Origin: Auanema rhodensis
Lineage: Eukaryota > Nematoda > Chromadorea > Rhabditida > Rhabditidae
Length of the DNA stretch: 64,000 nt
Assembly: GCA_964057225.1 (NCBI GenBank)
Contig: OZ059896.1
Location: 6,324,001-6,388,000 of the forward strand
Reading direction: 5' to 3'
Positions 11,801 to 22,774 of this stretch are shown one piece after another; the first letter of the stretch is position 1, and each line of letters begins with the position of its first letter. A program made the position numbers and the translations under genes. The notes under the pieces were generated by a model, which worked only from the letters and a program-made list of their open reading frames with translations, ran no database searches and was not told the origin of the DNA.

Positions 11801-14322
11801 AAGTGAGCGCCCAAGCGACTCATTCATCACCGATAGCTACATCAACACCCATTATATCGGATGCAAAAAATGTTGCTGAACATTCTATGTCATCATCATC
11901 TTCATTGAAAGTCATAACTCGCCAAGATAGTAGTACATCTCCAATTCCAGTAATTCGATTCGAACGTCATTCTTCTATTGTTAAAGCCAAACCATCAGTA
12001 CCAGATTCAACAAGTGATGCTTCATTGAAAACTGAAGTACACATCAATACATCTGAGTATTCTGGTTGTAATTACGGTAATCCAACATTCGTCTTCAATT
12101 CATCACCCCGACCATTTGAGTCCGGCGAATGTCGTGGTTCCAGTGGAAAAAAAGTTGACTTCCTCCCATCTCCGATCACAATTGAATCAGATAATCGATG
12201 GATCGAGTCCGATCATATAGTTGATGAATCGGATATATTAACTGATCATTCTAAACGAAGTGATGATAGTATTGATGGTTCGTCAGTAGCACCAATTGAA
12301 TATGGTTTAACAACTAGTGCTGGACCATATGATGGTGATATATCGGAACAGTTATGTGATGATAAAACATATTTGGATGAGCAAGATGAATGGATGAGAG
12401 AAGAAGTTGAACAAGCTCGTCTTGAACAGCTTGAATTACTATCCATTAAAGGTGTTTCCAAAGTTGCTACTCAATCAACTGACAAACGTTCAATAGCTTT
12501 GAAAAAACAATCTTCTATTTCAAAAGCTGATCAAAGTTCAGATGAAGAGAATTGGATACAAAACCCTATACCTGTCAAAGAGAATGAGGAAGAACAACGA
12601 GATAATGATCTTGCTATAGTGGCAGCTTTGCATGATCGCCTTCATGATATCCGAGAAATGGAAGAACAGGATCGTTTGAGAGCTATTGAATGCATAGAAC
12701 GCCATCAACAAAGCTTAGAAGATCAACAAGATCAGTTATCATATCTTCTTAACTCAGCTATTCAATATCTGAAATCATTCGGCTCCGATGATGAACAGCA
12801 TGCTATAAACCTTTCTCGTTTAATGGCTCCACATTCCATGTCCTCTCATTCTCCCATTTCGGATACTATGACACCATCTCTTCATATACAAAGCCAATAC
12901 AACGAAGATTTCAATGATATTAGTGTTCAAAACAAGGCAATTGCTCCACCCACTCCTCCACCTCGAGAAGAACCTAAAGGACCTCCAACTCCACCAGTGC
13001 GACGTCATTTTCTAACATCTTCAACATTACCAACACATAGGTAAAATCAGTTTTTATTCAAAAAAAAAACCTTATGAATGTCCAGTGATATAATTTGTTG
13101 TGTTAAGCTTTTGTTCTATGTTTTGTAACCTTACAGCTCATCTGGTGGGGTATTGGACAAAGATCAGTCGATCAATGTTCCATCATCAGTATCTCCAACG
13201 TTTACCCATGGAATATCATCTCAACAAGACGTAACTGAACGACTCACAGCCCAACTATCACGACGACAAGCCCAAGAAGAGGGTGTGTCAGCTTATTGTT
13301 TTTATGTTGCCCAATGTTTCTAACGCTTCTTTTGCTTTAATTGCTTTATTTTTGAAATTTTTTTTATTATTAACAGTTCTATAACTATATAATTCTTCTA
13401 AATTAACTCGATATTCAGATCAAAACTATTCTCAATCATCCTTTTCACGAACGGAAACATTTTCAAATAATGCTTCTAAGCCAAGTGCTCAAATTAGTAC
13501 CAACAGCGCTAATGTAAATTTATATTTCAACTTCATCCTAAATGCATGATTCTTCAGATCAGTCAACAGCAAGCCGGTGGCCGTATTCCATATTGTGAAG
13601 CATGCAAGCAGCAAATCAGGTTTAGGGTTTTACCAATTATTTCCAAAGTTGTACGTTTTGAATTGTTTTCAGAGGTGCTTTCATATTAGCTTCTGGTCTT
13701 AGTTGGTGCCCTGAACACTTTGTATGTGCAAATGCACGATGTGGTCGTCGATTATTGGAATGCGGTTTCGTAGAGGAGCGTGGACAGAAGTACTGTGAGG
13801 GTTGCTTTGAAGCTCATATTGCTCCCAGGTGTTCCAAATGCACTAAACCGATAATCAGCGTAAGTGAAAGAAATTTATTCCTTGTTGAGTATAATAAGAA
13901 TATGTACTTGTTGCAGGATTGTTTAAATGCATTGCAAAAGAAATGGCACCCCACTTGCTTTACTTGCACCCATTGCCAGAAACCATTCGGAAGCAGCGCT
14001 TTTTATTTGGAAAATGGACAAGCTTATTGCGAAGCTGGTCAGATTTTGATTTAAGTATGAATTTTATTTCTGTTTTATTTTCAGATTGGAATACTCTTTT
14101 TACAACAAAATGCGTGAGCTGCAAATTTGCCATTGAAGCTGGTGATCGATGGGTTGAAGCTTTAGGAAATGCTTATCATTCGAACTGTTTCAACTGTTGG
14201 GTAAGTCGCTTTGCATAGATTTTATTCTTATATTCTTCATTTTCCAGCGTTGTCACGTCAACCTAGAAGGCGAAAGCTTCTTTGCTAAAGATGGTCAACC
14301 ATTCTGTAAACTTCATGCCTAG
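490..14322 (+). CDS. alp-1: ALP/Enigma family PDZ-LIM protein (alp-1 type), 19 exons
   Basis: The product is a scaffold that in nematodes and flies sits at muscle dense bodies/Z-discs, binding alpha-actinin through the PDZ and ZM regions. Exons: 490-588, 1079-1224, 2191-2332, 2678-2835, 4377-4456, 5023-5095, 7295-7398, 8435-8519, 9559-9735, 10586-10884, 10992-11087, 11210-13040, 13137-13282, 13419-13513, 13558-13619, 13673-13859, 13917-14037, 14085-14200, 14248-14322. All have GT/AG ends; they sum to 4092 nt (1363 aa). The PDZ spans residues 1-82 (PWGFGV loop). The ZM motif HLQYNSPMGLYS is near residue 152. LIM1 spans 225-275 (CxxC, HxxC, CxxC and C/H all present). A long low-complexity middle, mostly exon 12, holds an acidic coiled segment and Pro-rich PPTPPP motifs. 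Three LIM domains close the protein from residue 1190. LIM2 has C-x4-C at one position where two residues are usual. Introns 4 and 6 hold antisense genes. Shorter ALP-like isoforms are likely but cannot be read from the sequence. Confidence 0.93.
1225..2190. other. alp-1 intron 2: no gene seen
   Basis: AT-rich intron with C/T-rich stretches at about 1540-1700 and an ATAC/TATC-rich stretch at 1756-1830. Open frames here are low-complexity Phe/Ser/Leu and have no splice support. Confidence 0.6.
2418..2452. repeat. (GA)n microsatellite
   Basis: A run of GA dinucleotides with one CA interruption, inside intron 3 of the alp-1 type gene. Confidence 0.85.
3020..4015 (-). CDS. nested secreted acidic helical protein, 226 aa, unidentified
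   Basis: This gene lies antisense within intron 4 of the alp-1 type gene. Exons on the - strand are 3899-4015, 3762-3854, 3655-3714, 3450-3530, 3085-3405 and 3020-3028, with short introns and consistent phase 0. It begins with a clear signal peptide (MQILICILFFISSVYA, cleavage before RPAD). The mature protein is Lys/Glu-rich and predicted helical by eye, with no cysteines in the mature part. It ends in a very acidic tail of about 75 residues rich in Glu-Val-Lys-Pro. I started at the Met of MQIL, although an in-frame Met lies 11 codons upstream, because MQIL directly begins the hydrophobic segment. In plan it recalls nematode secreted helical families such as FAR or SXP/RAL-2 proteins, but I could not match a defining motif. 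Function unknown; an ER-exported, extracellular product is likely. Confidence 0.75.
5530..5609. repeat. (CT)n microsatellite
   Basis: About 80 bp of CT dinucleotides with short CG, TT and CACA interruptions, in intron 6, immediately downstream of the nested peptide gene's stop codon at 5652. Confidence 0.9.
5652..5957 (-). CDS. nested small secreted peptide precursor, 72 aa
   Basis: Antisense within intron 6 of the alp-1 type gene. Three exons on the - strand (5910-5957, 5800-5866, 5652-5755) are joined by 43-44 nt introns with GTAATA/TTCAG and GTAAAT/TTAAG ends, and the frame is kept. The N-terminus MNVRVLLFVLVISLVQ plus ISMAVSA is a strong signal peptide. The short mature region has two Arg-Arg sites (RLRR and IPPRR). 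The second would release a C-terminal peptide IRYYRTGGTILLG, whose final Gly could serve as an amidation donor. This layout is that of a neuropeptide-like precursor. I do not recognise the peptide family. The exons are less AT-rich than the surrounding intron, which supports coding. Confidence 0.65.
6370..6431. repeat. (GA)n microsatellite
   Basis: About 31 uninterrupted AG/GA dinucleotides in intron 6, some 400 bp upstream of the nested peptide gene on its strand. An antisense poly-(Leu-Ser) open frame over it is a by-product of the repeat. Confidence 0.95.
7660..7712. repeat. GA-rich low-complexity tract
   Basis: Interrupted GAGA/GAAA purine tract in intron 7. No coding signal; the rest of the intron (7399-8434) is AT-rich with a G-rich patch at 8098-8150. 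Confidence 0.75.
8800..8848. repeat. (TA)n microsatellite
   Basis: About 20 TA dinucleotides flanked by TATAC and GTATAT, in intron 8 of the alp-1 type gene (8520-9558). The rest of the intron holds nothing I can name. Confidence 0.9.
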
Positions 14323-14750
14323 AAAAAAAAACTTTTTTCTGAGAATAACAACCTTCATGATATGCGCTACGTAGAACCTTTATCTGTTTTTTTTTCAGTT
14401 TGACAGGCATCAATATCTATTTCTCATAATAATTCGCTCATTAAAATGCTATTCTTTAGAAAGAATCATGTAATCCTTAAAAAAGATTTCATTTAAAGAT
14501 ATATTTCATTTCTACATTGTTTACATTCTATTGTATTCTGGAAATTAATAAAAAAATTTTAAAAATTAAAGAATAAGTTTTCTTTTCACTTACAGCTATC
14601 AACTATATAAACATATAACATTAAGAAATGGAAAGTAGTAATGGCAAAGCAATAATATATATAATAGTAAACAATTTTAGAAACTTTTAAACCGTATAAA
14701 ACTTATTTTAAAGAAAAAAACTAATACAACAATCTATTAAGGAATGAGTA
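14323..14750. other. alp-1 3' UTR and convergent spacer
   Basis: Downstream of the TAG at 14322. An AATAAA signal at 14547-14552 is a credible poly(A) signal about 225 nt after the stop. Beyond it the DNA is AT-rich up to the convergent - strand gene. Confidence 0.6.
14547..14552 (+). terminator. poly(A) signal AATAAA of alp-1
   Basis: Canonical hexamer on the coding strand, followed by a run of A and T-rich sequence. Other hexamer variants nearby are less good. Confidence 0.5.
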
Positions 14751-14843
14751 TTAGAAGAAACGGCGTCGATGCTCTTTGATGCAACCTCTCAGCGCCTCGT
14801 ACAACCATATAATTTGATTAAGAACATAAATAATATGATAAAT
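14751..14843 (-). other. possible small terminal exon (30 codons)
   Basis: A GC-richer patch in AT-rich DNA. On the - strand a GTGTTAG acceptor is followed by an open frame ending WLYEALRGCIKEHRRRFF and a TAA at 14751. In another frame, joined to the donor at 15415 of the membrane-protein gene, it would give a short hydrophobic tail ending GCTRR. I found no upstream exon that fits the basic frame, so it could be an alternative last exon, a short gene, or conserved 3' UTR. Confidence 0.25.
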
Positions 14844-14999
14844 CTAACACAGATTAAATAACTAATAAAGACTAAAGAAAATCACGGTTCATTATTTGTA
14901 TTTTTAAGTATTTTTCTGAGAAATATACAAAATGGTGGAATCAGAGCGCTGAGCATAGTATTGTGGAAAAGAAATTAAAGGAAACCTGTTGTTTTGCTT

Positions 15000-16419
15000 T
15001 TAACTATTGTTAATAACAGTTCCATTCTTCTCAACTTCTGGTGTCCTGAAGAAAAATAAAAAATAAAACAATGAATCAAGAATGTTTTTCTTTCTTATTT
15101 TAGATTGAGAAAGCCAGATTCCATTGTCACTACTAAGAATCAAAAATAAATTGGAACAAAATTTTTCAATCTGTACTTCTTTTCTCTTTATTTTTTCTAA
15201 ACTTAAAATTTAGTTAGTAATATAAGACATGATATTTGATAAAATACTGAGAAATTTATCTGAAGAATGAAAGCAGAATTTTTTAAGACGTTTTGAGTGA
15301 GCACACATGTTTAGTCGATTACAACATTCTATTGTCAAACATTGATATCTAGCTTAGAGCACACCAGACGAATTTCAAGAAACCTATTAATTTGAAAAAA
15401 AATATCGAAACCTACCTTCGTGGAGAAGGAGAAGTTCGAACGGATCGCTCATCTATATACCCAAGATACTTCTTTCCGCGTGAAAGAAGAAAGATGCTCA
15501 GAACAGCCGCCAATGTAGTTTTTGCCCAAGCTGGAGTTCTGTAACACAAACATCAAAAATACAAGATTATCTTCTTTTCATACTTATGTGGAAGAAGAGC
15601 TTTTATAAGAACTGCTCCAAGTAAGCTGCCAAAATTGAATATGGTTGAAGCGAAAACACTAGAAACCAGAATATTTGAAGGTCATGCTGATCATTCAAAA
15701 CCTGAATTCAACTCTATCCCAAGAGTTCAAACGATGTAGGTGTTGACGGAAATAAATATAGAAGCCTATTCCCAAGTTAGCATTGAATAAGATACTGTTG
15801 CTTACTGCCAAGTCACCAACTGGGAATATTCTATAACACATGAAATAAAGATTAAATACAATGAGAAGTTATAAACCTGGAGACACAGGTGGGATTGAAG
15901 ATATGGACAGCAAACATAGTGTGAGACAAAGCACCACTAGCTGGTAAATAATGTCCAAGAAAAGATTTAGAAGTTAAGGGAGGAAAATAAGATTTCCAAT
16001 TGATTTTTCCGGATAACATTGGTTCGAATTCTCTGTATATATCGCTGCAAAAGGTTAGACATTGTGAAGAATCAATGTTAAGAGAATAAACAAATAGAAA
16101 CACTGGAATGCTATAAGAGAAATCGATATGAAATATGAAACTGATTTTGCAGCTGAAAATGAAAACTACAAGTTATACTTTGAGAAATGAGCATCTTGAA
16201 TGCCATGAAGTCGCTTGAAATAGGAAAAATTAACACTGGAAGTCAATAACTGATGCGAAGACAACAGAATTCGTGTTTGAAAACCAACATAAGTACGAAC
16301 AGAAAAAAACAATGTAAAGTAAATCGATAGCTTAGGTACTTGAACCAATCAAATGAGCTGAGCAAAAGATGAGTACACAAACCATTTATCACGGAAATAA
16401 TTGTAAGATGTACACGCAT
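15000..16419 (-). CDS. multi-pass membrane protein of unknown family, 252 aa
   Basis: Exons on the - strand: 16251-16419, 16104-16152, 15877-16044, 15702-15830, 15584-15658, 15416-15538, 15000-15045; 759 nt, frame kept at all six joins. Hydrophobic segments by eye lie near residues 5-20, 35-50, 57-72, about 140-160 (a Gly/Ile-rich stretch), 172-190 (FASTIFNFGSLLGAVLIK) and 198-212 (LAAVLSIFLL), giving roughly five or six membrane spans. The tail after RGKKYLGYIDERS is polar with an S-P motif, probably cytosolic. The start is the first ATG after an in-frame TAA. The two 5' exons are less certain than the five 3' ones. I do not recognise the family. It lies 0.66 kb downstream of NUP43 on the same strand, but no polycistronic signal is clear. 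Confidence 0.65.
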
Positions 16420-17080
16420 GTATTATGAATGTGGACAACAAAGTTCGGGAAAACACTTTTTTTTAATATGAAAGGTAATTACCGAGAGAATCTGAGAAAA
16501 ATAATAATCAGAGAAAAGGTGACGAGATTGTATAAAGAAATTAAGAAGAGAACATTACCCGTCTTAAGAAAACAAACATTACAAAATTGGATTGGATTTG
16601 GAACAGAATTTAGATGTTTAACCCAATAAATAACTGAAACAAAGAAGATATAGAAAAGTAGTAGTACCAAAAAAAGAAAGAGATAGAAAAGAGAAAAACA
16701 ACAACAAATTCTCATATGAAACGAAACGGAAGAAAGAGGATACGCGAAGCGGCGTTTGCTGAAATGATAAGTGATCATGCTAGATGATATATGATAGAAA
16801 GGGCGCTTGGAGTTGGAACAGATGTCAAAAATCTTGACGTAGAGAGGAGGTTAGAAGCAACACAATTTCAAAAATCAACAAGATATAAGGCAGGATGAGC
16901 AGAGTCAAAGAAAATGTTCAATTCTTGAGTCTTGTTAGAAACTTTAAGATAAATAGACAAATTTAAGGTATGTATTCGAATATATCTTGAGCTGATGATG
17001 AAACATTAAGTAAACAAGGAGTTCCAAACTAAAAAAAATCAAAACTACCTATGAAATATTTTTATATTTGGAAAACCACG
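16420..17080. other. spacer between membrane-protein gene and NUP43
   Basis: Contains a C/T-rich TTTCTCAG at about 16492-16499 (- strand) that could be a trans-splice acceptor for the downstream gene. A 99-codon hydrophobic - strand frame at 16479-16778 crosses pyrimidine-rich, acceptor-like sequence and does not join the downstream gene in frame. Nothing else seen. Confidence 0.5.
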
Positions 17081-18760
17081 TTAAGTGGATGATATTGGGA
17101 AAGAAACATTTTCAAATGTTGCAATTGACATCATATCAAAAGCAGCAACAATATTTTTGGCGACAATATGAAAGCCATAAACTCCTCCAAACGTTTTATT
17201 GCTTAAATAAAAATATCATATAGTGAGCGTATTGAAAAAAAAGTTTTACCGAAGACTGTTCAGCTGAACTGCGTCCCCTAAGCGATCATTAGTCCACACT
17301 GAGGTTCTACTCAAAGCAGAAGCTCTGAAACAAAGTTGTGTTTCGTTGGTTTAATATCATAAATCAAAATTAATTTATGTTGATATAAGAGTTATTTTCG
17401 TTTAAAGAATTCAAGGACACGTCACTAGTATTAGATTATGCGATATTAAGATTTGAATTAATGAATATATTGATAAAATCAATAAATTAAATCGTGATTT
17501 ATAATTATTATAATTTAGTTGATCTGTACAAATTTTCACCTGAATCCACCCATATTTACGTGGGAAGCATCCCAATGAATTATGCTACCATCAGTAGATG
17601 AGCAAACCATATGTTCTCCGCATTGAGGATGGAACACAATCTATGAAATATTAAGGATAGAATTACTTAAGAAATATTCTTACTTGAGTAATAGTGGAAC
17701 TGCAAACATCAAAGGATTGGGGTAAAAGCTCAGCACCTGCACCTCTTACATCACAAAATCCAACGGCACCATCATCAGTTCCAAATGACAACTTTAAGAA
17801 AAAATAACACAAACAATTTTTCAATTTCAAACCAAATTTGACTGTGCTGGATGAGATGCAACAGCAGTAATAGCGTCCAATGACCGTTTTGAAGGAGTTG
17901 CAGCTGAAGGGCGAGCACTGCAGGCAGGATCTCGAATATCCCACACAAGTAATTGTCCTGCTTCATGTCCAGATGCCAAAAGAGTACCCCCAGCGAGAAC
18001 AGCAAGAGAGCATACACCAGAGAAATCCTTAATAAGAGTATTTTTTTGTAATCTTCTAGAAATATGAACATACTGATCCTAGCTTAACCTTAGATCCACT
18101 TTCAATATCCATGACAATAATAGATCCTGAAGATGAACCACTGCAAAATTAATTCAAGTAAATTACATTTGCAAAGCAATCAAACCTAATCAATTTTCCA
18201 TCACATAATGTTAAGACACGGGAATTACCGTCACCATGAACCTGTTGTCTTCTGCCTATCTAAATCATCGAATACTATTTCAAAAAAAATAATACACAAA
18301 CCTCGTTCACTCTTCCGTTACATGTATCTACAAAAGCAATATCTCCATTTGCGAATGATACTGCATATTTATCTTCAGAAATTTCACTAAAACAATAATT
18401 GGTATACAAAATTTTTTAGTAACTATTAGTTTTCAAAACTTCAAACACAAACCACATATCAAAAGGGTCCGAGTTGACTAATAATCTATCAGTTTCCTCA
18501 AAAGGATCACAGCCGTCACTTCTCCTCCACTGGGAAACACAACGACCTGTTGAATATCCAAGCCATATAATTCTTGAAATATCTTTCCCGATGAACATAG
18601 CCTATAAAAGGTAAACAGTACAAGGCATGCCCCATGAACCAACTTTTCTTGTTTTCACATCAGTAGATTGAGAGTTAAAATCAAATGGTATACCAACAAC
18701 ATCATCATTAGCTTGTTTTAATAAGGAAGATTGATTTAGATCATACAGAGCTCTTGTCAT
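17081..18760 (-). CDS. WD-repeat nucleoporin NUP43-like, 358 aa
   Basis: NUP43 is a beta-propeller subunit of the Nup107-160 (Y) complex of the nuclear pore, also found at kinetochores in animals; the C. elegans counterpart is npp-23. Exons on the - strand: 18659-18760, 18453-18601, 18302-18386, 18186-18259, 18074-18140, 17833-18027, 17684-17791, 17540-17640, 17250-17324, 17081-17201; 1077 nt. WD-like blades are seen at DGNSRVLTLCDGKLISGSSS, LASGHEAGQLLVWDIRDPA, LSFGTDDGAVGFCDVRGAG and HPQCGEHMVCSSTDGSIIHW followed by DAS. The last aligns well with the end of vertebrate NUP43 (SEDGSLWHWDAS). The second exon (MFIGKDISRIIWL) matches the usual NUP43 N-terminus, so exon 1 is a 34-residue extension. 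Its donor is ambiguous: GTGAAA at 18658 was chosen over GTTGGT 15 nt later. Alternatively the gene starts at the Met of exon 2 after trans-splicing at the TTTTATAG there. Confidence 0.85.
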
Positions 18761-19771
18761 TTTCTTAAATTGTAAAAATAAATTATTATTAAAATGATTA
18801 AAATTAAAAACAAAAACAATAAACAAAGAAGTTTGAACTTAATTACGTAAAGCTGGTTTAAATTCGTATAGTCGTGGGCATAAAAATATACAATACATGT
18901 AGAAGACAAATAGTTTAAAATGTTTTCTCCCCGTTTATTATAATTGACCGTGAAATGATCAATTAGGAAAACTAAATCCATTTAAAATGTTATCTGTTCA
19001 TTCAAGTAATATTAAGACCAATAAAACACTTTGACTATTCTTCTCATAAAGTTGTATTAGAACTTCATAATGGTCTTGTTATCTTAGCGAAAGATTTGTT
19101 CTTTCAAAGTATCTGTATGAATATTGCAATTTTGATGAATATAATTATGAATTGCTTTCATAAGAGCATTTAATACGAGTGAACTTTACTTGAATAGATT
19201 AATTTGAATATGATTCGGTATTGCTCGAAGGAATTTAAAACTATATATGCATAGCACTTAATTAGCAATTACTTTTCACTGTTTATTTACTTCTTATGCT
19301 TTTTCACTACAGTGCATCGCATGCAATTCTGCAAAACTAAAAAATTAGGCAACAAAATTTGAAGACACCTTCTGCCCATATGAAAAAATAATTTATTAGT
19401 TAACTAATTGGATATTCTACATGAATACCTTGTAATTAAAAATATTGGATCTATCACAAAATTGTTTAATTGCACATCGGCATCTTAAGTTTAAACACCA
19501 AAAAAAACAAGATACGGATCTACAAAGATATGCACATTATTATGAAAGAGCAATTGCAACGTTCTGAGAATTTCTATCAATATAATTTGTATAATTAAAA
19601 ATCTTTTCAAACATTAGAAACATAAAGTTAAAAAAATGAATTGAATTCAAACTTAAATTGGAAGTGAGATCGAAAGCCCTGTGTTGACAGGAATAATATA
19701 TGAGAATTCTATATCAATATCTAAGTGAGGTAATTGCAAATACCAGTATATATAATAATATACAAAAAAAG
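18761..19771. other. intergenic DNA between NUP43 and the nuclear receptor
   Basis: AT-rich, no supported ORF. On the - strand a TTTAAG lies 4 nt before the NUP43 ATG (a possible trans-splice acceptor). The 3' UTR of the receptor gene begins at 19771; no clear AATAAA seen close to its stop. Confidence 0.55.
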
Positions 19772-22700
19772 TTATGGTATTTGTTCAGAATAATTGTAAA
19801 CATTTCCTTTGCATATATCTTCAAACATTCTATCCTTCGCAATTAACTGAAAGGTGTTCAGTAGATGCATATTTTCTGAAGTCTTTATAGCGTGTGTCTG
19901 AAAAATAATATTAATGATTTTCTTAATATATATTGAGCAACCTTAATAGCCCCCAACGTCATAAATAGTTCAGCCATACGAATTTCGGGATCTCTCCCAG
20001 GTTCTTTCGACGAACTATCTTGATTGTAATATACAAAAATATCTTTAATTAGCTGATCTCGAATACTCCAAATAATTTCTTTTGTTTCATGTTTTAAAGT
20101 AGCAACAGCTGAAAAATATTCGTTAGAAATACGGTTATTAAAAGTGAAAAGATGTACTTGGATCTAATAGAGTAAGTCCACATAGTGCAATCATTTCAGT
20201 ATCTGATATATTAAGATCTTTCATTTGAACACTTATAGTTGACATTGCTGATTCAAATGACGAAACAAACAAACTTCAACAATGATATATAGATTTGAAA
20301 ATGAATAAATTAAAATACCTTTTAGCATCATTGTAACTCAGCTTGAGCGTATTCATAACACCATCATTCCAATATTTTTGAGCTTCTAGTATATTAATAT
20401 AAATTCTATAAATCGAAAGCTTAGAAAAGAATGAGATGAAAAATAGCTCCCTAACCTATTAGGCATTACCCAACATCTCTTCTCTAACCCGCCAAATTTC
20501 CACGTCAAATAGGGCTCTTCTATTGCTTGACGTAAAATTACAAAATTACGGAATAACTTTGCCTAAAATTCAATTAAATAGCTACAAAATTATGTGAAAT
20601 TCGTACTTTCTCACGAGGTTCCACTGAAACTAAAAATTTGTTTTCTGAAACAAATTCTGCAGCTAGTCTTGGTTCTACTTTCCATATTTGATACATACAT
20701 TCATGAAAGTCAGTAATCTCGACAATTTCCTTAAAGAAAAGTGAAAAATTTTAACTATGATTTTCATAACTTACTAATTCATTGGGTTCAAAAAGATTTT
20801 CACATACTCCATTAGTATAAAAAAGTTTACGTTTTTTCATTAAACATTCCTGCCTGTCTAACAATTCATCCAATATACGGGGCTCATGTTGAGGTATCAC
20901 TGAGAATGGACTAGCAGGACTATCGCTTTTGGTCTGATCAACTTCAATAAGAAAAACATTAAGAACAAAAGAAACAATATAATAGTACTTGGAGAATATT
21001 CCCTTTTTACACCAGCTGCATACTTGCCAATAGCATCTCTACGATGTTGCACAGCTTAAAACAAAATCAAAATAATAAAAAAGTTATTGTAAAAAATATA
21101 AATGAAAAAAAAAAGGTGTTGAAATGTGAGATATAACGTTTTCATTACGATTGTCAGAAAGCTTAAAAAATTGAAATAATGAATACCAGTTTTATCCATT
21201 CCAGCAGATTCACATTTTTTAAAACGACAGGAACGACATTTTTGTCCACCCTGAACATCTGAAATAAAGATATTCAATATTTATTTGTTAGGATAAATCG
21301 GGACTCTTTAATACAAATTTTCGGATTATGACAAAAAAAAACATCAAAAATCAAAGATGAAAAAAAATATATATCATAAAGCTGAACCAGAAGGAAGAAG
21401 AACAAATTTACTTTTACTGTAGAAAACGGTAAAATGTTAAAATATCGAATATAAATAAAAATTATGGCAATAAAGTGTATACTGATTTTAAATCAAATTC
21501 TTTATACGGTAAAATTGTAAGAGCAGCAAACCTTTTGAAACTGTACATGTTCCTTTCTTAGGACAGTCATATTCTTTATTGAGTACTACTGTTCTTCGGA
21601 AAAAAGCTGAACAAGCTGCACATGCATCAACCCCAAAATGAATCCCTGTTGAATCAGCACCACAAATCGCACATGGGACCTTGAATTTAAGCAGTTCAAA
21701 AAAGAAAAAAATGTCAGGAAAGTACGCAAAAGTACTAAAGAACTTTTAAGAAATAACAAAATGAAAAGAAAAAACTAACTCTGCGATCTGCGTGTTGCGG
21801 TGTGCTCGGAGGAGAATCTGACAATATGGGTTCTTCCTTGGGTACCACACAACTAGATATTTGTGAATCTGAAGAGGAAGTGCTAGGCATTATAATATCG
21901 CCGGCATCGATTCTGTAAAAAAAAACAATTTTTCAACAATTCAATGATTTAAAGAAAACAAGAAGTACAGGAAAAATAAGTTTTATAGAATGACAGCTGG
22001 GTGACTTTTTTAAATTTAAAAAAGAATGACAATAAACTGACCCTGATAAAAAGAGAGACGATTGTAAAGACAGTGTAGAATGTGTGTTTGGCACAATCAC
22101 ATGACCTGAACCCATTGGAGCTGTAATATCTTTGATAAGTCAAGATCAAGTAGAAGTTAAAGCGTATTTGCTCCAATAAATATAAAATGCAACAAAAACA
22201 GCGATGAACTATACCTATAGATATCAGGCCATGACTTGACATATTACGATGATCAGGGCAATTACCCGAAATATGACGCTAAAAAGAAGTATACGATAGA
22301 TGAATTAAATCTTGATATCAAAGAACAAGAACAAAATACTGATGATTTCTAGACAATACAAATGACGTATATGTACCCAAAACTGTTTCAATCTAGAAAC
22401 GATGAAAAGATAGCAAATGACGTCAAATCAAATGAGATACAATACGAAAAATATTGGTTAATCTACATATATGATGTCACACATAAGTTAAAATAAGTAT
22501 ACAACCAAGAAAGTTTGAAATGAGAAGAGATAATGCAACACTTTATAGTAAATGTGTCTTATCATATAATAGGTATACCAACCAGATAGCGAATGGAAGG
22601 ACTCTTACTCGGTGTATGCGCAAGCGAATGCCTATTATTTAATCGAATACATATTATATTATAATAATATATATAATTATTAAGAAAATTAAAATATGAT

Positions 22701-22774
22701 TAACCAATATGTAGAAGTAATATTTCGATCTCACTTAACTCATGCTTAAAAAAAGACAAAGACGTATTCATCAT
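19772..22774 (-). CDS. nuclear hormone receptor (nematode supplementary type), 512 aa
   Basis: A ligand-type transcription factor acting in the nucleus. Exons on the - strand: 22740-22774, 22583-22631, 22215-22278, 22042-22120, 21780-21912, 21532-21679, 21187-21258, 20989-21054, 20775-20941, 20607-20729, 20456-20562, 20319-20405, 20158-20273, 19942-20108, 19772-19897; 1539 nt with consistent phase. The DNA-binding domain starts near residue 121: [20 protein letters not shown] then CSAFFRR (first zinc finger; P-box [10 protein letters not shown], the type common in nematode-expanded receptors), and a second finger with CPKKGTC and [10 protein letters not shown] ligand-binding-domain-like helical region follows to the C-terminus (for example [15 protein letters not shown] and [16 protein letters not shown]). 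The Ser/Thr-rich N-terminal region of 120 residues is long. Exons 1-2 were found by frame continuity and are less certain than the rest; a shorter start at the Met at 22242 is possible. Confidence 0.88.

Noticed and set aside
16021-16031. tRNA B-box-like GGTTCGAATTC
   Set aside because: It falls in a coding exon on the other strand, and no A box or cloverleaf can be drawn around it.
16479-16778. 99-codon hydrophobic - strand frame
   Set aside because: Crosses polypyrimidine, acceptor-like sequence and cannot be joined in phase to the downstream membrane-protein exons; more likely 5' non-coding sequence.
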